Assembly: GCA_043770095.1 (NCBI GenBank)
Contig: JAYVIR010000083.1
Coordinates: forward strand, 58,668 to 122,667
Reading direction: 5' to 3'
DNA length: 64,000 nt
Source: JBGSUZ01 sp043770095
Lineage (GTDB): Bacteria; Bacillota; Clostridia; Peptostreptococcales; Acidaminobacteraceae
Shown here piece after piece: positions 53,756-62,881 of the stretch (position 1 is the first letter of the stretch; every line of letters starts with the position of its first letter). Under the pieces are notes generated by a model that searched no databases, was not told the origin of the DNA, and was given only the letters and a program-made list of their open reading frames with translations. A program made the translations under genes and the position numbers.

Positions 53756-54787
53756 ATGAAATCATCTTCTGAGCAAGATATTAAATTAAATCGAGCGCCA
53801 AAAACAAATTCACTTCAAACAGTGCTGAAACTATTGGATCTATTATCAGATGGAGAAACCTTTGTCAGCAGAGAGAAAATTACCAGAACTCTGGGTATTT
53901 CTTTAAGAACGTTAACCAGCTATCTTTCTGTTCTTGAGACGGAGGGTATTTTGTTAGAGCGCAAGTCTGGCTTTGGGATCAAAATGATTAATAGTCCGAG
54001 GGTCAAATTTCAATATCGTTTAGCAGAAGATGAGAAGCATGCGGTTCAAATGGTATATGAACATGCCAAAGATGACCCAACATTGATGACAAAAACTTTT
54101 GAAACAGGTTGTCATAAGTTGAAAAAAATTATGGAGAACGCTTCAGAAAAAGAATTATCCATAATTGAAATTCCGTATTTGAATCATGTCGGCGAACGAC
54201 CGATGATTGAACAAGAAACAAAGTGGAAAGAACTGGTACTACACGCGGTTGGGGAAACCAATATTATCAGAATGCATTATAATAGCATTAATAATAATGC
54301 TTATAATGAAAATGAGCGTCTTGTCATACCGCTTGGAATACTTTACATCCAGTCCAATTTATACATGGACGCTTGGTGTTTAATTGATAAGAGTCAAAAA
54401 CGCTATAAATTGGCGCGTGTGACTCAGCTAAACATTCAAACGGCGACTTCCTCACAGAAAAAAATGATGAAAACGCTTTTGGAAAGCTATAGTGCGCAGG
54501 ATGATTTGAAAAATAATATTGGCGCCTTTAGTGCGCAGAAACAGGCAATCACACTGCACGTATATCCGCCGTTATCAACTGTTATTCAAGAGCGTTTATG
54601 GGTTTCAGATCAAACAGTGGAGCAGTTAGATGATGAAAGTGTAATTGTAAAAGGGACGTTTAGCATTGGCCCGGAATTAACCTCTTGGGTATTAGGAATG
54701 GGTTCTTATGTAAAAGTACTGGAGGGCGATTGGCTTAAAAGTAGTGTACTTGAACATATAATGCAGATGCAATTTTATTACAAATAA
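53756..54787 (+). CDS. WYL-domain transcription regulator
   Basis: The 343-residue protein has an N-terminal HTH (REKITRTLGISLRTLTSYLSV, about 38-60) and a WYL domain (about 150-235, LVIPLGILYIQSNLYMDAWC). A WCX-type C terminus follows (FSIGPELTSWVLGMGSYVKVL). It is a second, unlike paralogue of the 44309 regulator. ATG 53756 follows AAAGGGG. It might control the flanking genes that share the 33-bp motif, but no binding site is proven. Confidence 0.85.
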   Translation: MKSSSEQDIKLNRAPKTNSLQTVLKLLDLLSDGETFVSREKITRTLGISLRTLTSYLSVLETEGILLERKSGFGIKMINSPRVKFQYRLAEDEKHAVQMVYEHAKDDPTLMTKTFETGCHKLKKIMENASEKELSIIEIPYLNHVGERPMIEQETKWKELVLHAVGETNIIRMHYNSINNNAYNENERLVIPLGILYIQSNLYMDAWCLIDKSQKRYKLARVTQLNIQTATSSQKKMMKTLLESYSAQDDLKNNIGAFSAQKQAITLHVYPPLSTVIQERLWVSDQTVEQLDDESVIVKGTFSIGPELTSWVLGMGSYVKVLEGDWLKSSVLEHIMQMQFYYK

Positions 54788-54803
54788 ATTGCCGATTTTT
54801 CGT

Positions 54804-54865
54804 AATGTATCTTATATTGCCGATTGCAGTAATAGAATCACCTTATCAAATTAGATGAGGTGATT
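54804..54865 (+). promoter_or_regulatory. Shared 33-bp upstream motif followed by ribosome-site hairpin, copy 2
   Basis: The motif at 54804-54836 is the partner of 52992-53024. Directly after it AATCACCT (54836-54843) pairs with AGGTGATT (54858-54865), which contains the ribosome site GAGGTGAT of the SLH gene starting at 54871. The hairpin could hide the ribosome site, as in a thermosensor or regulated leader. It could also be the terminator of the WYL gene. Confidence 0.5.
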
Positions 54866-54870
54866 TTTTT

Positions 54871-57336
54871 ATGAGAAAAAACAGTGTTAAAAGAACGACG
54901 GCATTATTGCTCTCAATAGTTCTTTCCATACAAATTGGAATGATTGAGGGATATGGTCAAACGAGCGACAGTAAAGCCTTCAAAGACATCAGCATAAATT
55001 TTTGGGCCAATGAGGCAATTAACGGCATGCTTTCCGAAGGGGTGATCAAGGGTTATCCGGATGGGACGTTTAGACCTAACCTAACAGTGTCCAGAGAGGA
55101 ATTTGCAGTCATGGTATGTAATGCATTTGACTTAGAGGTTATAAAGCCAGAGGTGTCTTCTTTTAAAGATGTAGATGCAAGCAGATGGTCCTATGGTTAT
55201 ATCGAAGCAGCGAAAGACTATTTAACAGGCTATCAAGTTGCATCTGGAAAAGCACGGTTTAATCCTGGCGGCGCAGCTCTGAGAGAAGATGTTGCGGTGG
55301 CAATGGTTAAAGTGATGAAGCTTGAAGTGATGGACATTGATCCTGAAAATTATTTGGAGAGTCAGTTTTATGATGTCGCAACCATTAGTCCAGGGTTATA
55401 CAAAGAAGTAGCGGCTGGCGTGTATTATAAATTGATTTCGGGAAACCCAAATGGAAGTTTTGAAGGTGATAAACCAATTAACAGGGCAAGCGTTGCAAGT
55501 CTTATTTTTAAAGCCATCAAAACATCAAGTCAATCAGCCAATGCAGGAAGCGCTCTAATCGTCAATTTGACGGAGCAAACCAATACACCGGTTGTAACAA
55601 TGGAGATTGAGACTGATGCTGGCAATAAAATTTATATTAACAACAAATCGATTGAAATGACCGGAAAGAACCGACAAATAGATTTTGAATTGAGCAAAGG
55701 TGAGGGCGATTATAGCTTTGAAGTCAAGGCAATCACACCACAAGGAAGAACCATTACTTCAAAAAAACAAGTGCGCTATACCGCTGGCGCTCCTGTCATC
55801 GAACTGATAGGTTTTAGCGAAACGTGCACGACAAAAAGTGTGACCCTTAAAGGAACAATCAAGGATTCGATAGATGGTTCACCAAAACTAAGCATCAATA
55901 ATACAGAACTTTATATTTCTGGAGATGGCAGTTTTGAGCAGTCTATTAAATTGATTGAAGGAGAGAATAAAATCACATTAAAGGGCAGCAATAAAATAGG
56001 AAAATCAGCAGAAGTTATTAAGACCATTACAATGAGATCCGCTGCGCCAGAAATTGATCTTGCGGGTTTACCGACAGAAACTAAATCAAGTAGTTTTGTC
56101 GTTAAAGGAAAAATAATAGACCCAAGTGGCGGCTCATTGTATGAGTTGAAAGGTTACATAAATGACAAAGAAATTCCAGTTAATAGTAGTGGCAGTTTTG
56201 CCACTGATGTGGCATTAAAAGAAGGGGCAAATAATTTTGTTATTAAAATTACAAATGGCTCTGGTAAAACCACTGAAAAAATAATTTCGGTCAATTTTTC
56301 CCCAGGGGCACCCAGTATTAATTTTATCAATTTTGCTGAAAAAGTGAACCGTAACACAACCAGTGTTTCATTAATCATAGAAGATGAATATGACAGTCGT
56401 TTGCCACTTTATATTGACGGAAAATTGAAAGAAAGTTTTTATAAAGGAACCCCTATAAACTTTGAAGTAGGATTAAAAGAAGGGATCAATAAGTTTGTGT
56501 TTAAAACCGTGAACTCAAAAGGAAAGGAAAATGTGATAACAAAAACCATCACTTTTGAAAGTCAGGGGACTGAAATTAAGGTAATCAGTAAGGATGCCAC
56601 TTATACCCAAAACTATTCTTTAAGAGCAGAATTATTAGATGAGAATAGCGCTAGAAAAGATTTGGCGGTTCGCGTTAATGGGAAAACGGTTCCAGTAGAT
56701 TATTTAGGACAAATTGAAGTTGTTAGTCAATTGATGGAAGGTGAAAATATTTTCACTATTGAAGTGACGAATGCGTATAAAAAAGTAACTGTTTTAAAAC
56801 AAAAAGTTGTCTTTAATAAGCCAGCGCCTGTCATCCTATTAGACCTTCCGGCCACGGCTGAAAAAGAACAATTTATTTTAAAAGGAAAAATTGAGAGTCC
56901 TTATGATGAGGCAAGTTATGATGCTTTAAAAATCATGATTAATGGTATGTCAGTGCCTTTAAGTTACATGAACTTTGAAAAAGAATTCACATTAAAAACA
57001 GGCGAAAATCCAATTAAAATTGAAGTAAGCAGCATGAAATCAGGAAAATCAACTTTCTTCGATGGGAAAATAATGTTTAATCCCTCTAAACCAAACATCC
57101 AAGTCGAGTTGCCGACTGAAATAACATCAGAAGACATTACGTTTTCAGGTAGCATTTTTGATGACAACGATGGAGATTTAAAACTGATGGTAAATGGTAA
57201 TCCTGTAGTCTATTCTGAATCGGGATTATGGAATTATCAGAGTAAGTTGGTTAAAGGCGAAAATATATTTATCGTAGAGGTCACTAACAAATATGGATTG
57301 AAAGTTGTTTTGGAGAAAAAAATAACCTTAAAATGA
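54871..57336 (+). CDS. SLH-anchored surface protein with Ig-like repeats
   Basis: The 821-residue protein has a signal peptide (1 to about 28) and two to three SLH repeats (about 35-215, FKDISINFWANEAINGML, GYPDGTFRPNLTVSREEF, GNPNGSFEGDKPINRAS). About six tandem beta-sandwich repeats of about 85-95 residues follow. Each carries the pattern G-x-I, I-x-x-x-x-x-P-V, then EGEN-x-I or GEN-x-F and N-x-x-x-K. It is a wall-bound stalk protein for adhesion or surface structure. It is followed by a lipoprotein gene 21 bases later. Confidence 0.9.
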   Translation: MRKNSVKRTTALLLSIVLSIQIGMIEGYGQTSDSKAFKDISINFWANEAINGMLSEGVIKGYPDGTFRPNLTVSREEFAVMVCNAFDLEVIKPEVSSFKDVDASRWSYGYIEAAKDYLTGYQVASGKARFNPGGAALREDVAVAMVKVMKLEVMDIDPENYLESQFYDVATISPGLYKEVAAGVYYKLISGNPNGSFEGDKPINRASVASLIFKAIKTSSQSANAGSALIVNLTEQTNTPVVTMEIETDAGNKIYINNKSIEMTGKNRQIDFELSKGEGDYSFEVKAITPQGRTITSKKQVRYTAGAPVIELIGFSETCTTKSVTLKGTIKDSIDGSPKLSINNTELYISGDGSFEQSIKLIEGENKITLKGSNKIGKSAEVIKTITMRSAAPEIDLAGLPTETKSSSFVVKGKIIDPSGGSLYELKGYINDKEIPVNSSGSFATDVALKEGANNFVIKITNGSGKTTEKIISVNFSPGAPSINFINFAEKVNRNTTSVSLIIEDEYDSRLPLYIDGKLKESFYKGTPINFEVGLKEGINKFVFKTVNSKGKENVITKTITFESQGTEIKVISKDATYTQNYSLRAELLDENSARKDLAVRVNGKTVPVDYLGQIEVVSQLMEGENIFTIEVTNAYKKVTVLKQKVVFNKPAPVILLDLPATAEKEQFILKGKIESPYDEASYDALKIMINGMSVPLSYMNFEKEFTLKTGENPIKIEVSSMKSGKSTFFDGKIMFNPSKPNIQVELPTEITSEDITFSGSIFDDNDGDLKLMVNGNPVVYSESGLWNYQSKLVKGENIFIVEVTNKYGLKVVLEKKITLK

Positions 57337-57357
57337 TAAGAAGGAGTTTGGTGAATA

Positions 57358-58239
57358 ATGAAAAGAATCTGTAAAATTTTTAGTGTTATGCTGATGTTAA
57401 TACTTGGTTTTAATTTAGCGGGGTGCAGTTTGGCGGAGCAACAGGAAGCAAAGAGTGTCATTTTAAGTGCTGCTGAGTCTGCAGATGTCATTAGTATTAA
57501 AGCCATGACAATGGACGGGTCGTCTTACACAATGGGAGAGCTGATAGATTCAGCTCTAGGAGCGCCCACTTATGAACTCTACGATCCTGCAGAAGATGCC
57601 AATCGATATGTCACCATAAAGGGCAATGTCACTTATTTGAATACGCCAGTGGTGGCAGTACTGCAATATAAAGACGTGGGTAGTGGAAAGTACGAATTCT
57701 ACACATTAACATTTAACGATGTGCCTCAAAATCAATTGGTGGTAACCAGCTTTTTTAATTTTTTAGAAGAAAACCATAAAACGCAAGCAGTGAATACGGT
57801 TACTGGAAAAGCTTCAACTGATACGAGTTTAAGTATTTATAAAAATGATAAGTATGGATATGAAATTAAGTATCCTCAAAATTGGGGTGAAGCAGAAGAA
57901 AGCCCTAGTGGTGATGGCGGCATTCTCTATCAAGACGACTCCGAAGATGTTCGAGTTTTTGCTAGTTATTTGATGGATGATGACTTGATGAGTTATATTA
58001 ACAACACTTATGATGGTTGGGACTACAGCGAAGCAACGGTTGAAGGTGCTTCACAAGCTTATAAACTTGTATACGAAGGTGAAGAATCCTATCAAACGGC
58101 AGTAGTTGCAGAAAAAAATGGATCGGTATTTACGTTCATGGCAATCAATATGTACATAGATGCAGATTATAGTTCTGAACAACGTGATGCCATTATTAAA
58201 GGCTCAGAAGTGGCGGAAACGTCATTTAGGATTTATTAG
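57358..58239 (+). CDS. Secreted lipoprotein with PsbP-like C-terminal part
   Basis: The 293-residue protein has a lipoprotein signal with lipobox LAGC (Cys23). The C-terminal half (about 160-290) resembles PsbP/MOG1-type sequences (YGYEIKYPQNWGEAEES, SYQTAVVAEKNGSVFTFMAI). It would be anchored to the outer face of the membrane. AAGGAG precedes ATG 57358. It likely shares a transcript with the SLH protein. Function unknown. Confidence 0.85.
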   Translation: MKRICKIFSVMLMLILGFNLAGCSLAEQQEAKSVILSAAESADVISIKAMTMDGSSYTMGELIDSALGAPTYELYDPAEDANRYVTIKGNVTYLNTPVVAVLQYKDVGSGKYEFYTLTFNDVPQNQLVVTSFFNFLEENHKTQAVNTVTGKASTDTSLSIYKNDKYGYEIKYPQNWGEAEESPSGDGGILYQDDSEDVRVFASYLMDDDLMSYINNTYDGWDYSEATVEGASQAYKLVYEGEESYQTAVVAEKNGSVFTFMAINMYIDADYSSEQRDAIIKGSEVAETSFRIY

Positions 58240-58309
58240 ATAGTAGGCAGAGTCGGGAGTAGTCAAAGGATTTGGGAAGAAATCATAAATGGAAGTACCG
58301 GACCCCATC

Positions 58310-58347
58310 GACCTGTACGTAAAATCGTACAGGTCATTCTATATAAT
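58310..58347 (+). promoter_or_regulatory. Palindrome plus -10 box, copy 2
   Basis: GACCTGTACG (58310-58319) and CGTACAGGTC (58326-58335) form a perfect 10-bp palindrome. TATAAT (58342-58347) lies six bases beyond. It matches 45306-45343 at about 40 of 46 positions. Copy 1 leads into the DUF262 operon; this copy leads into the DUF2325 gene. Confidence 0.6.
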
Positions 58348-58425
58348 GGAATTGTAAGATATTGTTTTTGTTAGACAAGTTTAGTGGCTATGTTGAATTA
58401 TATAAGAGATGGGGAGTGGCATAAG

Positions 58426-60513
58426 ATGAAAAAAATCACGAAAATCAATAAAATTGGCGCTGAAATGGTTAAAATGAATAGCAAAATGAGGAACGAAGAT
58501 TCTAAAAATCAAACCTTTAGACTGAGTAAAAAGCATTTTCAAGATCAATTGCTAGAAATTTTAATAGTGGCTATGAAGCCTGAGTTTCATGAAAAATATC
58601 ATGCGAGCGAAAAGCGGCTCGACTTCATATGTCTTGCAGAAGAGGCTTTTAATAAAATAAAAATGATCAGTAATAGAACCACTTCAAACGAGGAAAAGGA
58701 AGCGCTAATAGAGACGTTAAAACAGGAACTGCCACGCCTCATTCGGCAACTTTCCGATGAGTCATTGTCCATGCAAACCTTACTAGATTGTGAGACTCAT
58801 AAGGCATCCCATGCGCTTTTAAAATGGGTGTCGCTTTATGTTAAAGAACTTATCGAAATGGTAAAAAACAATAAGCCGGAGGACATTCAAGATTGGATTG
58901 ATGAACAACTTTCCAGTAAAGATGATATTCTCTGCTATTTGGGACTATCGTATGTCCATGTGCATATGAGAACCTTCAAACTGCCAAAAACAAAGGAAAA
59001 TTGGTTATTATCTGCGACCAAGCTATACACATCGACCTACCCGATTTTCCAGTCGATGAATGACGCCAATGAGCAGCTTGCCACGCTTAAGGAGCATAAC
59101 GCTGAGCTCGTCAAGGTGGTAAGTAAAAAGGATAAGGCGATTGAGAGCAAGAAAAATGAATCCATCGTACTCAATGAAAAAATTAAAGTGCTTGGTCAAA
59201 AGTTGCAGCAAAAAGAAAAGCAGTCTGTCAGCAAGAAGATTGAAGGACTAACAGTGTCTTTGGATTTAGAAAAGAAAAAGGTTGAAGCGTCTGAGAAAAG
59301 TCAGTTGGCGCTTCAAATTAAATTTGAGAAGCTCGGGAAAGAGAGTGTCAGTAAGGCTATTTATGAACGCCATCAATCAGAATTAGAAGCTCTAAAGGTA
59401 CAAAATCAGCAACTGCTTTGCAAACGTGACGAAGCGGTCGAGAGTGAGAAAAGTTGGCGCGAGTATCACCTAATGCCTGAATTGGAGGCGTATCTTCAGA
59501 AAAATGGCATGACGGAAACGTTGTCACGGCTGCTTGCACCTTATATGGGTCAAGAAATAGCGCCGTTATTGCCTGAAATGTCAATCTCCAATCCCGATGT
59601 ATGCTATTTTGGTTACTGCGATGTCAATGATCATGGGCATTTTGTTGTAGATGTTGATGAGAACCGGCGCTTGATCACTGAAATTCCAGAGGATTTGTAT
59701 TTGGGTCAAGGGCAGTTTGTATTGGTGGACGGCCACGGTGGACTAATTGAATCTTATTTTAATCGATATAAGCCTAATGAATTTGCTGGAAACGTCACTG
59801 AATTTGCCATTTTGGACGAGCTAGATGGGATACTAGAGGTTTTATCGGCTAACGAAGATCGTTATGCTTTTAAGAATTTAACGCCGAATACCCTTGTGAA
59901 GGGGCGGGTTGTGGGGCTAAATGCCAAACAGGAAATTATCCAATCCTACTGTCCAATAAAATTTAATGCCGATTTTTTTCTGAAATCAGCTAGAATAAGG
60001 TATCAACAGGTTTTTATGGTAGAAAAAGTTATAGAAATGGGCATTCTTGTGAAGGATATTGGTACATCCGTGTCGAAGTTTATAACATTGGAAAATTTGG
60101 AAGCCGTCAATCCTTATTGCCTGATTTTTGTTAAAGAGGATAAACTGGTAAAACGCTTTGAACATGCCAGATTTTATACGAGTTCATCACTATATGAGGA
60201 CACTGAAAAAGGGTCGGTCATAGTCGATGAAAAGGGCATTTTCTTTCAAAAACTAAACGGTGAGCTGCGCTTAGTGGGTCTAATTCCTGAAAGAGTAGCG
60301 CTCAGTTTTGGCGATGTCATTTGTGTGGATGAATTTATCAACTTTATTGAAAAAAAATCGGATCGAGAGTTTGATGTGCTGGCAACTGAAAATCCAAGTA
60401 CGATTAAGAGGAATAGAAATGCAACTGCCAATGGAGTTGATTTAGAAGATGAAGAAGAGAATGCTGTTCTCGAAATGCGACCTGAACAAATTCTAATTAT
60501 AGGAGACGATTGA
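58426..60513 (+). CDS. Coiled-coil protein with start of a DUF2325 domain, ended by in-frame TGA
   Basis: The 695-residue protein has a helical N-terminal part and a long coiled coil (about 215-340, AELVKVVSKKDKAIESKKNE then KKKVEASEKSQLALQ). Beta-rich repeats with GHFVVDVDENRRLITEIP and GQFVLVDGHGGL follow. It ends ILIIGDD and TGA. The next frame (60514-60777) begins immediately and is in the same frame, carrying the rest of the DUF2325 domain. ATG 58426 follows GGGGAG. A hairpin-promoter element lies 80 bases upstream. The function of DUF2325 proteins is not known to me. Confidence 0.75.
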   Translation: MKKITKINKIGAEMVKMNSKMRNEDSKNQTFRLSKKHFQDQLLEILIVAMKPEFHEKYHASEKRLDFICLAEEAFNKIKMISNRTTSNEEKEALIETLKQELPRLIRQLSDESLSMQTLLDCETHKASHALLKWVSLYVKELIEMVKNNKPEDIQDWIDEQLSSKDDILCYLGLSYVHVHMRTFKLPKTKENWLLSATKLYTSTYPIFQSMNDANEQLATLKEHNAELVKVVSKKDKAIESKKNESIVLNEKIKVLGQKLQQKEKQSVSKKIEGLTVSLDLEKKKVEASEKSQLALQIKFEKLGKESVSKAIYERHQSELEALKVQNQQLLCKRDEAVESEKSWREYHLMPELEAYLQKNGMTETLSRLLAPYMGQEIAPLLPEMSISNPDVCYFGYCDVNDHGHFVVDVDENRRLITEIPEDLYLGQGQFVLVDGHGGLIESYFNRYKPNEFAGNVTEFAILDELDGILEVLSANEDRYAFKNLTPNTLVKGRVVGLNAKQEIIQSYCPIKFNADFFLKSARIRYQQVFMVEKVIEMGILVKDIGTSVSKFITLENLEAVNPYCLIFVKEDKLVKRFEHARFYTSSSLYEDTEKGSVIVDEKGIFFQKLNGELRLVGLIPERVALSFGDVICVDEFINFIEKKSDREFDVLATENPSTIKRNRNATANGVDLEDEEENAVLEMRPEQILIIGDD

Positions 60514-60777
60514 ATGTCCCAATCCTATAAGCTGACTCTCTTAAAAAGTGGCTACACAGCCCAAGTCGTAAGCGGCGTAGACTCATGGCACAAAATTGCT
60601 AAAGCTGTTAGAAAAAGCGATGTTGTTGTTTACGTGACAGATTTTGCAACACATGCCCATTACGGTAAGTACAAGGATGAGTTTCAAGGGAAGAAGACGA
60701 TTTATGCAGCTTTTGAAGGTGCTAATCGGATTGTGGATTTGTTGAATTTGGAGCTTGTGGGCATGATTGTGGTATGA
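60514..60777 (+). CDS. DUF2325 domain, C-terminal half
   Basis: The 87-residue frame begins at an ATG directly after the TGA stop of 58426-60513. It reads as the remainder of a DUF2325 domain: SWHKIAKAVRKSDVVVYVTD and ATHAHYGKYKDEFQGKKTIY. The usual DUF2325 begins with ILIVGGD, and exactly that piece ends the upstream frame. A CGA-to-TGA change would have split one gene. There is no room for an independent ribosome site, so this half would rely on reinitiation. It may be non-functional. Confidence 0.65.
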   Translation: MSQSYKLTLLKSGYTAQVVSGVDSWHKIAKAVRKSDVVVYVTDFATHAHYGKYKDEFQGKKTIYAAFEGANRIVDLLNLELVGMIVV

Positions 60778-60818
60778 TAAGTATGGTGTTTATATTTGAT
60801 TTTTGAAGGAGGAATCAT

Positions 60819-61994
60819 GTGTCAGAAAAAATTTCACGTGAGGATATAGATGATTATTATCAAAGAAATGTTAAGAAAGACAGTTGTAAAAATCGTTTAT
60901 TTGATGGCAAATGAACAACTTTGGACGAATATACAGGAGAAACTTTGTATTATTCGGCGAAAGGAATAAATGCAACATCTGACCAAGGGAGTCACTTTTC
61001 AACAGCAAAAATAGCTAATGTAGATCATATTGTTCCAATTGATCAATTAATAGAAAAGCATGGAAATAGTATTAATAAGGATCAATAAAAAAAATATAAA
61101 TTCTGATTTTAATGTAGCATTTACATCAGAAACATTAAATAGGTCTAAGAGCAGAATGAGTAATCATGAATATTTATATGAAAAATTTAAGGTTGGAAAT
61201 TCAGAAAGCTTAACCACAACACATAATATATTATAAAAATAAGTAACGTCGGAGTTTTCAATCAATTCTGCAGTTAGCGTCGCAAAAGTATCAAGCAATG
61301 TTCGGAATTTAACAAATATAGAACAGAAACAGCTGGATGATAAAACAAATAGAGTTTGCAATTTGCCAGGAAGCACGGTTATATGGAACCTCATCTGCGC
61401 TGATTAGCTCAACATACTATTACGGATATTGTGAATTACAATGGAAATTCTGAAGCAGTTAAAACACTCAACAGAGATTTAACGATTGCTGAAATAACAA
61501 TGATAATGGTAGGTAATTCAATCATTCAGTATATTAATGAAGATATTACCGCAGAAGAGTGTGTAACTGAAATACTATTAAATGGTGCTGGTACAATAGT
61601 GTATCAATTAGGTCTAATTGCAGGTGGCTCTTTAGGTGTAATTATTATAACAATTATTGTTAGCCAAATTAGCAAAACTGCTCTTGAATATAGGCAATTT
61701 CAAAAGATTAATATGGAAAAAGAAAATCAAATTAATACAATTGGTAGAGAATCATTAATTGAGATGGAATATCAACGCCGAAAGCTTTAACAAACGGTAG
61801 ATAATGAATTTAGAAAATGGGATATGGCATTATGATAGTGGATTTGAACATTTTTTTCTCAGCCATCGAGAGTGATGTAGCTGGTTAAGGTGTATCAAAT
61901 AGTTTAGATTCAATTTTATGAATATTTAATAAAAATAAAAAATTGTTACATTTGATGAATTTAATGATTTTTTCGAAAATTTCAATGCCATCTA
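60819..61994 (+). pseudogene. HNH nuclease / glycine-zipper protein, decayed
   Basis: The frame starts at GTG with GAAGGAGG upstream (MSEKISREDIDDYYQRNVK) but hits TGA at 60912. It continues in the same frame through an HNH core (KIANVDHIVPIDQLIEKHG), shifts at about 61088 to ETLNRSKSRMSNHEYLYEKF, and stops. The open piece 61431-61790 encodes a Gly-rich hydrophobic segment (GAGTIVYQLGLIAGGSLGVI) and a coiled region. Broken sequence continues to about 61994 (AIESDVAG, NSLDSIL, DEFNDFFENFNA). It once encoded a single nuclease-type protein with a membrane segment and is now dead. Confidence 0.7.
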
Positions 61995-62015
61995 GACGTT
62001 TTAATGGAGGGTTTT

Positions 62016-62867
62016 ATGAGTATTATTGCTGGACTTGTTGTTAGTGGGATTACATATACATTTGCTAAAACTGACGAATCTATGAAGATAGATGAACAAA
62101 CACAAAAAAAATATGCAAAGGCCTATGAAAGGCAAGTTGAAGCAGTTGAACTGATAAAAGCTAAGAAACAATTAGCAGATGACACACTCATGAAAGTCGC
62201 AAATAGAAAAAGAGCAATATTATCAACATCAATGCATGATTTTATTAAGCTTTATGAAAGAATAATTCAAATTAATTTTGTACCAGGAGAAGGCATTTTA
62301 GAACTTAATCAGCTTGCATTAGTGTCAGTCAAAATATCTGAAATCAAGCAAATGACCGTTTCTGCAATGTCGCCGATGAGTGAAAAAGAAATTGTTAATG
62401 TATTTCTTATTAATGGTTTAAAAGGTCTTTTGATTGCTGGACCAATAGGTGCGGTAGCAAATGCGATTGGTGGTACAATGGTTCAAGATTCTAAGCACAA
62501 TCTATCTAAAGCTAATAGCCAACTGAAAATATCTAGTATTGTTTATTCACAAGCAGAAACTATGGGAGTGGCTTTAGATGCAATTGCTGAACGAAGTGAA
62601 AAAATTGCGACTCTTTTAGCAAAATTGAATTATATTTTTATACGCTTGATAAAAAACAGCACGGAAATAATAGACAAAAATAGCTTTGATAGAAATAATT
62701 ACAATACAGAAGAACGTAAGAATTTAATGACTTCTATAAATGTTGCTGATGCAATTAAAAAAATTCTAGATACTCCATTGCTAGATATTAATGGAGGAAT
62801 AACCCAAGAATCATTAAATGCCTTGCAAATAGGTAGTAAATATTTGCAAGAAATTGAACAATTATAA
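62016..62867 (+). CDS. Hypothetical protein with Gly-rich hydrophobic segments
   Basis: I do not recognise this 283-residue protein. It begins with a hydrophobic stretch (MSIIAGLVVSGITYTFA), then a long helical, lysine-rich region (about 25-70). A second glycine/alanine-rich segment (GLKGLLIAGPIGAVANAIGG, about 140-160) is followed by helical sequence. ATG 62016 follows GGAGGG. It lies between the dead HNH gene, which also had a Gly-rich segment, and the ferredoxin-domain gene with only 14 bases before the latter. The three may form one cassette. Confidence 0.6.
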   Translation: MSIIAGLVVSGITYTFAKTDESMKIDEQTQKKYAKAYERQVEAVELIKAKKQLADDTLMKVANRKRAILSTSMHDFIKLYERIIQINFVPGEGILELNQLALVSVKISEIKQMTVSAMSPMSEKEIVNVFLINGLKGLLIAGPIGAVANAIGGTMVQDSKHNLSKANSQLKISSIVYSQAETMGVALDAIAERSEKIATLLAKLNYIFIRLIKNSTEIIDKNSFDRNNYNTEERKNLMTSINVADAIKKILDTPLLDINGGITQESLNALQIGSKYLQEIEQL

Positions 62868-62881
62868 AGGATGGTGCAATA

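Noticed and set aside
54787..54830. GCCGAT boxes near the SLH gene as a flagellar-type sigma promoter
   Set aside because: The -10-like sequence fits partly, but no TAAA box is found at the needed distance.
60511..60513. TGA in the DUF2325 gene as a selenocysteine codon
   Set aside because: The residue position is not one where the family has cysteine, no recoding hairpin is apparent after it, and an ATG follows at once. A point change or split gene is simpler.
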